Part shown: positions 1-10,417 of the stretch, piece after piece
How positions within the stretch are numbered: position 1 is the stretch's first letter
Layout of the letters: every line of letters starts with the position of its first letter
Assembly: GCA_032164245.1 (NCBI GenBank)
Contig: JAVMKO010000003.1
Span: forward strand, 34,099,390 to 34,163,389
DNA length: 64,000 bases
Source: Sternotherus odoratus
Taxonomy: Eukaryota > Chordata > Testudines > Kinosternidae
Direction: 5' to 3'
Notes under the pieces: model-generated
Database searches by the model: none
What the model saw: the letters and a program-made list of their open reading frames with translations, nothing else
Told to the model about the DNA's origin: nothing
Position numbers and translations under genes: made by a program

Positions 1-972
1 AAATTCACAAGTGAAAAAACAAATATAAGATACAACCTTCCCTGGCTAATATACTTAGTGTTGCTGTTGAGAAAGGTTATCGATAGATGGAGAGAAGAAA
101 ATTGTCTGATTCCCCTGAAAGCCCAGAGTGAATGAAAAAACAGACAAAGCACTTTCCCTCCCCTCAGGTTTGAAATCATCTCCAGTCTCCATTGGTTCTT
201 TTGGTCAGGTGCCAACCAGATTCCATTTAGCTTCTTAACCCCTTACAGGTAAGCAAGAAATCTAGGTTACTTTATGCTTATGACAGCATGTTTTTTAATG
301 TGCTCAAAATTAAGAATTTTTCCAATCTGTTTGCCCAGAACAGGGACTATGTGAATTCCATGGAGTAAAGAAATGGGGCCTGGATTCAGAAAAGAACCTA
401 ACTATATTCTTGAACTTAGGGTCCAGATGTTTATATACAGCCTCTTGCAATTCTGCTCTCTCCTATCATAAGGTATCCAGAAAAAAGTGTTTACAAATGC
501 AACAAGAAAAACTAATGTGCAAAAGAAAAGCATGCCTTGGAGATCATGGGGCTGGATTATTGGCAGAGTTCTTGACAAGGCTTCTCTTTCATGGTACAAT
601 AGCACAGTATCCCTCACAGGTTTGAGCCATCAATAATCACATTATGATTTTTCTGCATTCTTTACATGGCTGCCTATAAAACTGTGATTTGACATTAAAT
701 TTGCACTATTGTATTCTAAAGCCTCTCTCATTTTAGGCCCAGACTTCATTCAAAACCTATCCCTTGAACTAATCTGGATTCAAACGTAGACATCATTTTA
801 AAACAAGATTGTTGAACATGGCAAGAAATCATACTCCTTCCTGATATCTGACTGATTCCATACAATATCTCCGCATCTAAGAAATATTTGTAATTGTTTC
901 TCCGCCCACCAAAATAAATAAAAAAATAAGGGTTTCTTCACAATGACCACAGTGGATTTTATATATATTATA
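1..972. other. AT-rich intergenic DNA, no feature recognised
   Basis: I see no gene or repeat family here. The short open frames on both strands around 402-625 overlap each other and show no motif. The stretch ends at the TA-rich insertion site of the first Helitron. Confidence 0.6.
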
Positions 973-2224
973 CTAGCATAATTGCCCGGCGCTGCTCGGG
1001 TCAGTCGGTGGTGGGGAAGGGGGCAGACAGCTGACACCCCCTGACCAACCCCAAGACCCCCCAGGCTCACTTACCCCCCGACCAAACCTGACACCCACAC
1101 CTCACCCCTCACCCACCCCGACACCTTCCCACCCCCCCAGACCAAACCCGACACCCCCCGGCTCACTTACCCCCCAACCAAACCCGACCCCCCCATCTGA
1201 TCCCCCCAACCAAACCCCACACCCCCACCTCACCCCCCGACCGAACCCGACACCCCCACCTGACCCCCCGACCAAACCTGACACCCCCACCTTACCCCCT
1301 GAGCAAACCCGACACCCCCACCTCACCCCCCGACCAAACAGTGTATTTAATAATCTGTGTGCTACACAGTGCACCATGTGCCGGGGGGGTGTCGGGTTTG
1401 GTCTGGGGGGGTGGGAAGTTGTCAGGGTGGGTGAGGGGTGAGGTGTGGGTGTTGGGGTTGGTCAGGGGGTTTTGCGGTTGGTGGGGGGGTGAGGTGGGGG
1501 TGTCGGGTTCGGTCGGGGGGTAAGTGAGCCGGGGGGTGTCGGGTTTGGTCTGGGCACCCACCCCGACACCTTCCCCCCCACACACCAAAACCAACACCCA
1601 CCCCTCACCCACCCTGACACCTTCACACACCCCCAGACCAACCCCGACACCCCCCGGCTCACTTACCCCCCGACCGAACCCGACACCCCCACCTGACCCC
1701 CCCAAGCAAACCCAACACCCCCACCTCACCCCCCGACCGAACCCAACACCCCCACCTCACTTACCATCCCACCAAACCCAACTCGGATCCGTCGCAGGCG
1801 GGGAGGGGGCCCAGAGCCGAGGGATTCCGGGGATCTTCGCAGGTGGTGGTGGGGGGCACAGGGCTGATGGATTCCGGGGTTCCGTTGGGAGGGGGGAGGG
1901 GCAGATAACTGAGGGATCTCCGGGGTTCTGTTGGAGGAGGGAGGGGCAGTGAGCTGAGCGAGTGTGGTGTCTGTTGGAGGGGGTATTATGACATCATCAC
2001 CACCTAACCGCCCAGCTGATGTGATTGGCCCTGAAAGACTTTCACCCCTGGGGGGTGTCAGAGGTGAGATCCGAAAATTTTTCGACCCTTAGCAGCATCT
2101 AGACCCCAAGACCCCTAACTGTACCAAATTTCAAGTCTCTGGCTCAATCGGTGCGGGAGGAGTTCGCGGTCATACATACATACATACATACATACATACA
2201 CCACTTGACTTTTATATATATAGA
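973..2224 (-). mobile_element. Non-autonomous Helitron, copy A
   Basis: Read on the minus strand, the element starts with TC (TCTATATATATAAAAG) directly after an A. It ends with CTAG just before a T. That is the A|TC...CTRR|T signature of Helitrons, with no target-site duplication. Near the 3' end lies a hairpin, CCCGAGCAGCGCCGGG, eight bases before the CTAG, as expected for a Helitron terminator. The 5' part holds a (TATG)n run and an AT-richer block. Inside are about 66-bp GC-rich repeats near 1795-1980 and, at 1045-1790, arrays of a roughly 40-bp unit rich in G or C runs. No Rep or helicase frame is present, so the copy is non-autonomous. The open frames inside it are by-products of stop-poor repeats. 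The superfamily call rests on the ends only. Confidence 0.85.
1045..1790. repeat. G-run minisatellite in Helitron A with internal inversion
   Basis: A unit of about 40 bp (five or six G, TGTCGGGTT, GGTC, five or six G, TAAGTGAGCC or TGAGG) repeats many times. On the plus strand it is C-rich at 1045-1340, G-rich at 1380-1555 and C-rich again at 1556-1790, so units face each other and can pair. The closely spaced G runs fit G-quadruplex formation. The strand switches lie at about 1341-1380 and 1555. Confidence 0.8.
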
Positions 2225-4254
2225 TTTCATATCATTCACTCTCTTTCCTTTTAAGAAAGCTGGACTATTTGTGCATTTTGGCATTTTAAGAGGCTACAAT
2301 ATTGTATGTGGAATTGATAGTGGTGCCTATATTTAAAAGTTGTCTGAACTTGTTTTTAGCTGTTTATAACTTTTTCAGACTTTAACCATTTGGACTGAAA
2401 TTTCCTACGCTGACAGAAAAAGGGGACAGAAATAAGATTATGAGAGAGAAATTAATTTCCTAAATTTGAGTGCTTGAGTTTGCAATTGTAATGTTCTTTT
2501 AATGATGCCTTTTTAGTATGTAATATTTTATTAGAATGTATTTGTTTGCACTAGAATACATTGTCGCACCTGACTTGTATAGTACTTGATATAAGAAGAA
2601 TGCTCATTCTAGAGTCTTTACTAAGGCAAAAATACCACTGAAGTATGGACTGGAAAAAAACCTTACCAGGATTGGGCCCTCTGTTTTAATTCTCTCTATA
2701 TAAAAAAAATTAAGTATTATCAATAGACTTTTTCTGCTCTGGATTTTGGGGGGCAAGGAGAAATCTACCACCAGCATTTGCTGAATAAAACTCAATTCTC
2801 CTAAACTGAAAAATGCTGAAAAAAACCCTCAAGAAGCAAACCCCCCCTCAAATATCCAGCAAATAAAATGTCTGAATCCCAATATTTTTATGTATTTGAG
2901 ATTTAATTGTAAATTAATGTTTCTTTTGACAGCATCAGCTTTTTTCAGAAGAAAAATTAGCTTATTAGGATACAAATACAATAAAAATTTAAAAAAACCC
3001 ATTTCAGTCAAGTTCATTTGGTCAGTAAAGCAATGATATTTGACTCTTCCAAAAGTTAATTGCTTGACTTATTAAAGATGCATGTTTCTAGAATTTAAGG
3101 AAACATACATAACATTGCTTTCAAAATTCTTTTCACTCTCCATTAGCAACATGATTTAGCATATTCAGGAAAACTTCACAGGCTTCTAGATTGAATCTGT
3201 GTGTGACACAGTGCTCTTCCCTTTATATATTTAGCACTGAACACTGTACTAAAGCCTAAGTATGGTCAATTCACATGGAAAATTCAATACATCTCATTAT
3301 TCACAATGTTTCAGTTAAAGACTTAGTTCTTTTCTTTTTACAATCCTTCCTGTCACATAAGAAGTTAAAACCAACTGATTGCTATTCATAACTTGCAATG
3401 TCTTTTTTTTTAAAAAAAACAACACATAAAATGTCTTGTGATTTAAGAAGTTGAAGAAAATATATCTTATCCCATGCACACGGATCACAAATAAACAGAT
3501 TACAAAGAAATCAGAGTTTGTTACCAAGTGAGAATAATAATTAGACTATGCTTTGTTTATCTAAAATGGAAATGAAAATTCTTAGTTTTGGAACCTTGAG
3601 ATTAAATTCCACATTCTTCTCACATACTTGCAAAATTCATGGTGACTTCACTGGGAGCTGGACTTAAGAACACAGCACAGTTCTGATTTTGAAAGGACAG
3701 TGTCAGAGCTATGTGACAGCAGGAATCCGCTTTTCTAATCTGAGCCACTCCCCTCTTGGAAACATGCATGCATTAATTTACAACATATAAATTATACACA
3801 AAAAGCTGCACTAAAAGAACATTAAGTTTGCAAATGTAAGCACTGAAAAGTTAGGAAATGACAGAATTAAGGTTGCCTGTACAACCTTTTTTCTGCCCCC
3901 TTGAATATAAGCATTATGATGCAGTCTTTAAGTACATGATCACATACTGTTTTTACCACTGAACTCCTGCCTCATCTCAGAGTGAAACAAGTAAGCCTAT
4001 TTTTCTGCAGTATTTAAAGAACATCCCAAGCATTACAATGGAAAATTTTATCTATTTTTTTTGCAGCTCTCACAGCAAAGTAACTAACCCAAGCAACTCT
4101 AGGCTTGTGAAGAGAATGTCATATATAAAATAATTCCAAGGTGAAAGTTTATAGATCTGTACATCCAAGGTTGGACCAGAGATGACAACCAAATGCATCC
4201 CACAGGAAATCAAGGTGTAATAAATAGTCTAAAATAACAAGGAGGACCTTGTCT
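2225..4254. other. Spacer between the inverted Helitrons, AT-rich
   Basis: No gene or known repeat is visible in the first 2.0 kb of this spacer. Homopolymer A/T runs are frequent. It is the loop that would separate the two inverted Helitron arms. Confidence 0.5.
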
Positions 4255-4325
4255 GCAGTGTTGTTGTAGTCATGCTGGTCCTGAGATATTAGAGACATAA
4301 AGTGGGTGAAGTAATCTCTTTTATT
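4255..4325 (+). mobile_element. Penelope-like terminal fragment
   Basis: The segment runs from a TGTTGTTGTAG start through TATTAGAGACATAAAGTGGG to a TCTTTTATTT end. It resembles the left part of the longer PLE foldback at 29565-29765, which has the same order of words. It is a short truncated copy with no coding content. Confidence 0.5.
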
Positions 4326-4392
4326 TCATTATTTATATTTCATACACACACACATATGTATATGAAAATGCACATTCCTAATGTGATATCTA

Positions 4393-5635
4393 TCTATATA
4401 AAAGTCAAGTGGTGTATGTATGTATGTATGTATGTATGACCGCGAACTCCTCCCGCACCGATTGAGCCAGAGACTTGAAATTTGGTACAGTTAGGGGTCT
4501 TGGGGTCTAGATGCTGCTAAGGGTCGAAAAATTTTCGGATCTCACCTCTGACACCCCCCAGGGGTGAAAGTCTTTCAGGGCCAATCACATCAGCTGGGCG
4601 GTTAGGTGGTGATGATGTCATAATACCCCCTCCAACAGACACCACACTCGCTCAGCTCACTGCCCCTCCCTCCTCCAACAGAACCCCGGAGATCCCTCAG
4701 TTATCTGCCCCTCCCCCCTCCCAACGGAACCCCGGAATCCATCAGCCCTGTGCCCCCCACCACCACCTGCGAAGATCCCCGGAATCCCTCGGCTCTGGGC
4801 CCCCTCCCCGCCTGCGACGGATCCGAGTTGGGTTTGGTGGGATGGTAAGTGAGGTGGGGGTGTTGGGTTCGGTCGGGGGGTGAGGTGGGGGTGTTGGGTT
4901 TGCTTGGGGGGGTCAGGTGGGGGTGTCGGGTTCGGTCGGGGGGTAAGTGAGCCGGGGGGTGTCGGGGTTGGTCTGGGGGTGTGTGAAGGTGTCAGGGTGG
5001 GTGAGGGGTGGGTGTTGGTTTTGGTGTGTGGGGGGGAAGGTGTCGGGGTGGGTGCCCAGACCAAACCCGACACCCCCCGGCTCACTTACCCCCCGACCGA
5101 ACCCGACACCCCCACCTCACCCCCCCACCAACCGCAAAACCCCCTGACCAACCCCAACACCCACACCTCACCCCTCACCCACCCTGACAACTTCCCACCC
5201 CCCCAGACCAAACCCGACACCCCCCCGGCACATGGTGCACTGTGTAGCACACAGATTATTAAATACACTGTTCGGTCGGGGGGTGAGGTGGGGGTGTCGG
5301 GTTTGCTCAGGGGGTAAGGTGGGGGTGTCAGGTTTGGTCGGGGGTCAGGTGGGGGTGTCGGGTTCGGTCGGGGGGTGAGGTGGGGGTGTGGGGTTTGGTT
5401 GGGGGGATCAGATGGGGGGGTCGGGTTTGGTTGGGGGGTAAGTGAGCCGGGGGGTGTCGGGTTTGGTCTGGGGGGGTGGGAAGGTGTCGGGGTGGGTGAG
5501 GGGTGAGGTGTGGGTGTCAGGTTTGGTCGGGGGGTAAGTGAGCCTGGGGGGTCTTGGGGTTGGTCAGGGGGTGTCAGCTGTCTGCCCCCTTCCCCACCAC
5601 CGACTGACCCGAGCAGCGCCGGGCAATTATGCTAG
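4393..5635 (+). mobile_element. Non-autonomous Helitron, copy B
   Basis: This is the inverted partner of copy A. It starts TCTATATATAAAAG after an A at 4392 and ends with the same GC hairpin and CTAG at 5632-5635, followed by T. By eye the two copies differ only in the TATG and TA repeat counts, in one or two bases of G runs, and in about one substitution near 5272. That is well above 99 percent identity. Such identity over 1.24 kb points to very recent insertion or to gene conversion between the arms. It has no coding capacity of its own. Confidence 0.85.
4840..5580. repeat. G-run minisatellite in Helitron B
   Basis: This is the mirror image of the array in copy A: G-rich at about 4840-5055, C-rich at 5060-5230 and G-rich at 5270-5580. 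Open frames of 60-145 codons on both strands here exist only because the repeat unit lacks stop codons. Confidence 0.8.
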
Positions 5636-5653
5636 TATATTATATGCTAGCCA

Positions 5654-5654
<1 letters not shown>

Positions 5655-5730
<76 letters not shown>
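5655..5730. repeat. (TA)n(CA)n microsatellite
   Basis: About 60 bp of TA dinucleotides run directly into about 16 bp of CA. The tract begins 20 bp after the Helitron B end, which fits the AT-rich target preference of Helitrons. Confidence 0.95.
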
Positions 5731-6279
5731 TTAAGCATCAACATTAACCACAAATATTGAAACAATTTTATAACCTAAACTACACCATAATCCTGTTCAC
5801 TTTCGCTAAGTATCCCATAAAATCTTGAATTTGCTGAAGTAAGCATCTGACACAAGTAGATAGGAAACTTGTCACAATGCAGAAACATTCATTCTATATC
5901 TTTGTTTAAGGTATGGAAGACCTTTATAGATCAGTACCATGATTTTTTTCAAAACAGATATAAGGAAAGAACAGAACAAGTTAGAGAATGGAACAAATTG
6001 ATGAGCTGGATTTTAGTGACATGCAAAGAGTTGTGTAACTTGTAAAATCATAACACTGGCTGAAATGTGTAATTGGGGAGCACACCTTCTGCGTAAGATG
6101 AATGTAACATCATTGCATGGGACTATACTTTGGAGACTCGTGGGGTGAAAGTAGCAACTGGAGCCAGTCCACAGAAAGGGTGAAGCTTTGGGCAGAAGGG
6201 GTGGGACTGGGGGAGTCAGCGTCCCCCTGCCAGCCCATCTCACACTGCCTGGTTCACACTGCCTGGGGCTCCACCGGTG
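5731..6279. other. Intergenic DNA, no feature recognised
   Basis: I see no repeat family and no coding signal here. A 181-codon minus-strand frame starting in the following MITE extends into this stretch, but it is composed of MITE and anonymous sequence. Confidence 0.5.
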
Positions 6280-6287
6280 ATTTAAAG

Positions 6288-6500
6288 CAGTGGTCCCCAA
6301 CCCCCGGGCCGCGGACCGGTACCGGGCCGTGGATCGATCGCTACCGGGCCGCGGACGCGTTCCCGGAAGTGTCCGCCGAAAAGCCGCAGTTTCACTTTTC
6401 GGAGTGAATTCGGCGGCTTTTCGGCGGACATACAGCCGGTCCGCGGCGGCGAAGAAAAAAGAAATCCGGTCCGTGCCGCAAAAAAGGTTGGGGACCACTG
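6288..6500. mobile_element. hAT MITE, 213 bp
   Basis: Terminal inverted repeats CAGTGGTCCCCAACC and GGTTGGGGACCACTG bound a GC-rich interior. The exact 8-bp target duplication ATTTAAAG is present at 6280-6287 and 6501-6508. The 8-bp duplication and CAGTGG...CCACTG ends define the hAT superfamily. The interior is partly palindromic around CCGCCGAAAAGCCGC. There is no transposase. Confidence 0.93.
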
Positions 6501-6611
6501 ATTTAAAGGACCCTTTTAAAAATGGCCCCATGTAAGCTGCAATTCCCCCCCCCCCCAATCTGTGGCCATCAGGGGGGCAGGGTTGACAATGTTAAAGTGC
6601 GTTAACATCAA

Positions 6612-7463
6612 TTGAGTATGGGCCAATACCAGCACTCACTTTTAACTGGAATGTCGTACCTGCCGTTTTTGTTCAATATCCTCATTCATGATCTGGACGA
6701 TGGCATGGAGTGCACCCTCAGCAAATTTGCAGATGATGCTAAACTGGGAAGAGTGGTAGACATGCTGAAGGGTAGGGATAGGATACAGAGGAACCTAGAC
6801 AAATTAGAGGATTGGGCCAAAAGAAATTTGATGAAGTTCAACAAGGAGAAGTGCAGAGTCCTGCACTTAGGACAGAAGAATCCCATGTACTGCTACAGAC
6901 TAGGGACCGAATGGCTAGGCAGCGGTTCTGAAGAAAAGGACATAGGGGTTACAGTGGATGAGAAGCTGGATATGAGTCAACAGTGTGCCCTTGTTGCCAA
7001 GAAGGCTAATGGAATTTTGGACTGTATAAGTAGGGGCATTGCCAGCAGATCAAAGGACATGAACATTCCCTTCTCTTCGGCATTGGTGAGGACTCATCTG
7101 GAGCACTGTGTCCAGTTTTGGGCCACACATCTAAAAGATTATGTGAAAAAATTAGAAAGAGTCCAGCGGAGGGAAACAAAAATGAGTAGGGTGCTGAAGC
7201 ACATGTCTTATGAGGAGAGGCTGAGGGAACTGGGATTGTTTCGTCCACCGATGAGTAGTATGAGGAAGGATTTGATAGTTGCTTTCAACTACCTGAAACG
7301 GGGTTCCAAAGAGGATGGATCTAGCCCCAGGGGTAGTCAACCTATGGCACGGGTGCCAAAGGCGGCATACAGGCTGATTTTCAGTGGCACTCACACTGCC
7401 CGGGCCTGGTTTCCGGTCTGTGGGGCTCTGCATTTTAATTTAATTTTAAATGATGCTTCTTAA
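6612..7463 (+). pseudogene. CR1 reverse transcriptase C-terminus fused by chance to MITE sequence
   Basis: This is a 283-codon open frame. Residues about 20-235 are CR1 RT: FNILIHDLDDGME, the catalytic FADD box at 6726-6737, then DKLEDWAKRNLMKFN, KCRVLHLGQ, VTVDEKLDMSQQCA, AKKANGILD, HLEHCVQFW, LERVQRRETKM and YEERLRELGLF. These are hallmarks of the CR1 RT and thumb. From about residue 239 the frame runs out of CR1 into the inserted hAT MITE, so the last 45 residues (from GSQPMARVPK on) are not protein-derived. The upstream fingers and palm, the endonuclease and ORF1 are absent. The frame is surprisingly intact but cannot retrotranspose. Confidence 0.88.
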
Positions 7464-7937
7464 ACATTTAAAAAACCTTATTTACTTTACATACATCACT
7501 AGTTTAGTTATTTATTATAGACTTATAGAAAGGGGCCTTCTAAAAACGTTAGAATGTATTACTGGCATGCGAACCCTTAAATTAGAGTGAATAAATGAAG
7601 ACTCGGCACACCACTGCTGAAAGGTTGCCAACCCCTGATCTAGACTGTTCTCAGTAGTATCAGATGACAGAAGAAGGAATAACGGTCTCAACTTGCAGTT
7701 GTGGAGGTTTAGGTTGGATATTCAGAAAAATACCTTTTTCACTAGGAGGGTGGTGAAGATTGGAATGAGTTACCCATGGAGGTGGTGGAATCTCCTTCCT
7801 TAGAGGTTTTTAAGGTCAGGCTTGACAAAGCCCTGGCTGGGATGGTTTAGTTGGGAATTGGTCCTGCTTTAAGCAGAGGGTTGGACTGGATGACCACCTG
7901 AGTTCCCTTCCAATCCTGATATCCTATGATTCTAAGT
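6640..7937 (+). mobile_element. CR1 LINE, 5'-truncated, interrupted by a MITE
   Basis: The reverse transcriptase C-terminal part of CR1 is readable from about 6660, followed by the 3' UTR. That ends in the CR1 tail, with GGACTGGATGACC and a TCCTATGATTCTA terminus near 7935. The 5' end of the LINE is missing, which is normal for CR1 insertions. A hAT MITE at 7327-7637 splits it after the conserved YLKRGSKEDG region. The sequence resumes after the MITE with the expected AGACTGTTCTCAGT. The copy is dead because it lacks the endonuclease and most of the RT. Confidence 0.9.
7327..7637. mobile_element. hAT MITE inside CR1, about 310 bp
   Basis: The ends are CAGGGGTAGTCAACC and GGTTGCCAACCCCTG. The 8-bp target duplication is ATCTAGCC at 7319-7326 and ATCTAGAC at 7638-7645, one mismatch. 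The CR1 host sequence reads GATCTAGACTGTTC across the empty site. The interior carries TGCCAAAGGCGGC and an AT-rich middle. This family is abundant in turtle DNA as far as I recall. It has no coding capacity. Confidence 0.88.
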
Positions 7938-8338
7938 TACTGGTTCTCCACCCAGGGCATGCATACCCCTGGGGTATGCAAAGATCTTCCAGGGGATTCA
8001 TCAACTCATCCAGATATTTGCCTAATTTTACAACAGATTACATAAAAATCACAATCAAAGTCAATAAAAACTAAAATTTCATACAGACAATGACTTGTTT
8101 ATATTGCTCTATATACTAGATACTGAAGTGCAATATTTATATTCCAATTGATTTATTTTATACTTATATGGTAAAATTAGAAAGTAAGCACATTTTCAAT
8201 AATGTGCTGTGACACTTTTGTATTTCATGTCTAATTTTGTAAGCCAGTAGTATTTAAGTGAAGTAAAACTTGGATGTATGCAAGACAAACCAGTTTCCTG
8301 AAAAAGGTCCAGTAGTCTGGAAAGGTTGAGAGCCATTA
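7938..8338. mobile_element. hAT MITE at the CR1 3' tail, about 400 bp
   Basis: The left end resembles CAGTGGTTCTC with two changes (TACTGGTTCTCC) and the right end reads AAAGGTTGAGAGCCA. The interior holds a CCCCTGGGGTATGC hairpin near 7970. The flanks TTCTAAGT and TTCTAGAT match at six of eight positions, an eroded 8-bp duplication. It inserted into or next to the terminal repeat of the CR1. It is older than the MITE inside the CR1 judging by its damaged ends. Confidence 0.75.
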
Positions 8339-8346
8339 TTCTAGAT

Positions 8347-9642
8347 CGATCTGGACAAACCCAGAGACTCTGCCAGTGACTAGCATCATCAGCAAGAGTG
8401 GATGAAATGGCCCTTAATCTCCTGCAGTTCCAAACAAAACTGGTGCCAGATTGGCATCTCTTGTTCTTTCTTTTAAAGGAGATATCTGATTAACTGATAA
8501 ACTATATATAAAAATATAATGTGCCCCAAAAGGATAGAAATAGGAAAAAGGGAAAAAGAGAGACCAGGAAAGCACCAAGGACCCGCTTTGTGATACAAGT
8601 TCACACCCTTAGAACCTTCCAGGATGGGAAAGGAAGGGAGGGACAGGTGGCTCAAAGGACACACATTTCCAGAAATTTCTGGAAGCACAGGCACCTTGAT
8701 AGCACAAGTAGGAATATGTAGAAGCTACACAAAGAAGAATCCTGGATTCCATTTAAAGCTCTGGAGGAGAGTGTTCTCCTCCCAGTTTCCCAAAGCCCCT
8801 TCTTCCCAACAATCAGATCTAGCCTTCCCTCTCTCCCTGCCTCTCAGTCCCAGGCTTCTTGCCAATGTTCTCAGTCACATTTTCTGCCCCCCCCCTTCAG
8901 TCCCAGTCTCTGATTTCTTGTTCCAGTCTATTTCCCCCCCACACCCACCAGCTCTGTGTGTCCCTTCTGCATTTCAAATCAGACCACTATCTTCTCCTCA
9001 CAAAAATGCTACATATTTTTTCCCTAGCCTCAGTCTTGGAAATGGTTGAATTGTTTTGGATGAACTTTTAAAAATAAAATAATTAGCCAAAGGCAGAAAA
9101 TTTTAGCCCAAACAGTTATGTTTAGCAAAGTTACAAGCACCTGAAAGCAGTCTTATAATGACAAGTTTCCAACAACCTTAATAGTAGGTGGTGCCACCAA
9201 CTCTGCTTATGAATGTTTGCACCATACTAAACCCATGTTTATGCAAAAGTAGTATAAATAGATGTATTGAGGTAACATGCAGCCAATATACTTGGCAATG
9301 CTCTTTTCTCAAGAAATGTTAAAAGCTGAATCCACCCCAAAACAATATCTATACCGTCCAGAACTGATTCCTGTCTCGCTTACATACTGGTGTAAATCAA
9401 GAATAGTGCTAGTGCAATCAATGGACATACTTATCCCAGTGTATGCGGAGAATCAGGCTGGTGAAACATTGTATAGCTTCACATTGATTTCCTGCTTATA
9501 CATGGCCAAAAAAAGTTCTCAGGGGACTATCTAGAACCACCAAGGGTAGACAAGAAACTCCAATCTGAGATTTCCAACCAGATGCCACATATGAAAACTG
9601 TTAGTCAACAGGATCAGTATGATTATTAACCAGCGAGTGGAC
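8347..9642. other. Intergenic DNA, no gene recognised
   Basis: Pyrimidine-rich sequence lies around 8770-8990. Open frames of 66-141 codons at 8521-9071 and 85 codons at 9277-9534 show no domain. A phrase near 9390 (TGGTGTAAATCA) recalls an ancient dispersed repeat, but that is too weak to annotate. Confidence 0.45.
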
Positions 9643-10279
9643 AGATCTTCATTTTGGAATAATTCATCAAAATTTTATCTCTGGCAAGACAGATATTTGT
9701 TTTGTATTAGAAACAAATAGAAGTCATTCTCCTAGATTAACTATGTGGCAGGGTGTTTGGATACAATCTAATATGAAACACTAAACAGCTATCTGCCAAT
9801 ACAACCATGGCCCTTCAATTTATTGACACAGCTTAAGGATAAAGTAAATCTGCAAGCAAATTGAAGAGCTACTATAAAATAAATATCAGCTTCATTACAA
9901 TATTATAAAAATGCTCTATTCTCATATTCTCCTAATCAATTAATTGTCAGAGGCTCGAGCAAGAGTCTCTGACAATTAATTGATTAGGAAAATGTGAGAA
10001 TATAGCATCTTTTATAGTTTTAAGAATCCCACAAGTTTGTTTTTGTCATATTGTAATGAAGCAGATAAACTTTCAGATTTACTTTATGGTTAAGCTGTGT
10101 CAATAAATTGAAAGGCCGTGGTTGTGTTGGCAGACAGCTGTTCAGAGTTTCATATTACAGTGTAACCAAACACCCTGCCACATACTTAATATAGGAGAAT
10201 GACTTCTATTTTTTTCTAATGCAGAATATCTATCTTGTCAGAGATAAAATTTTGATGAATTATTCCAAAATGAAGATCT
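9643..10279. repeat. Large imperfect palindrome, arms about 315 bp
   Basis: Arms 9643-9956 and 9963-10279 are inverted copies separated by only 6 bases. Words shared in reverse complement include GACAATTAATTGATTAG, TTTACTTTAT, AGCTGTGTCAATAAATTG, CAAACACCCTGCCACATA, GGAGAATGACTTCTATTT, and ATTCCAAAATGAAGATCT at the outer edge. Several small indels have built up, and identity looks like 80-85 percent by eye. It behaves like a foldback element, or two copies of one repeat head to head. The family is not recognised. Confidence 0.88.
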
Positions 10280-10344
10280 TTCATATATTTGTGTGTGTGT
10301 ATGTATTAATAATTTTAAACCACAGGCTATATTTTGAATTGCCT

Positions 10345-10417
10345 GAGTCTCTGACAATGAATTGATTAGCAGAATGTAAGAATATACCATCTTTTATATT
10401 TTTAAAAATATCACAGG
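10345..10417 (+). repeat. Third partial copy of the palindrome arm
   Basis: It begins GAGTCTCTGACAATGAATTG, like the inner end of the right arm at 9963. It matches that arm for about 73 bp, through ATACCATCTTTTAT and TATCACAGGTTC. It lies in the same orientation as the right arm and shares its start point, so that start is likely a real element terminus. Confidence 0.75.

Noticed and set aside
1102..1952. Several open frames of 60-145 codons on both strands, repeated identically at 4657-5317
   Set aside because: They lie wholly in G-run minisatellite of the Helitrons, overlap in all frames and consist of glycine/valine or proline/threonine repeats.
6013..6558. 181-codon minus-strand frame
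   Set aside because: About 40 percent is the hAT MITE at 6288-6500 and the rest is anonymous. No protein motif is present.
9947..9973. Rho-independent-terminator-like hairpin at the palindrome centre
   Set aside because: It is just the middle of the 315-bp palindrome in a eukaryotic repeat landscape. A bacterial terminator makes no sense here.
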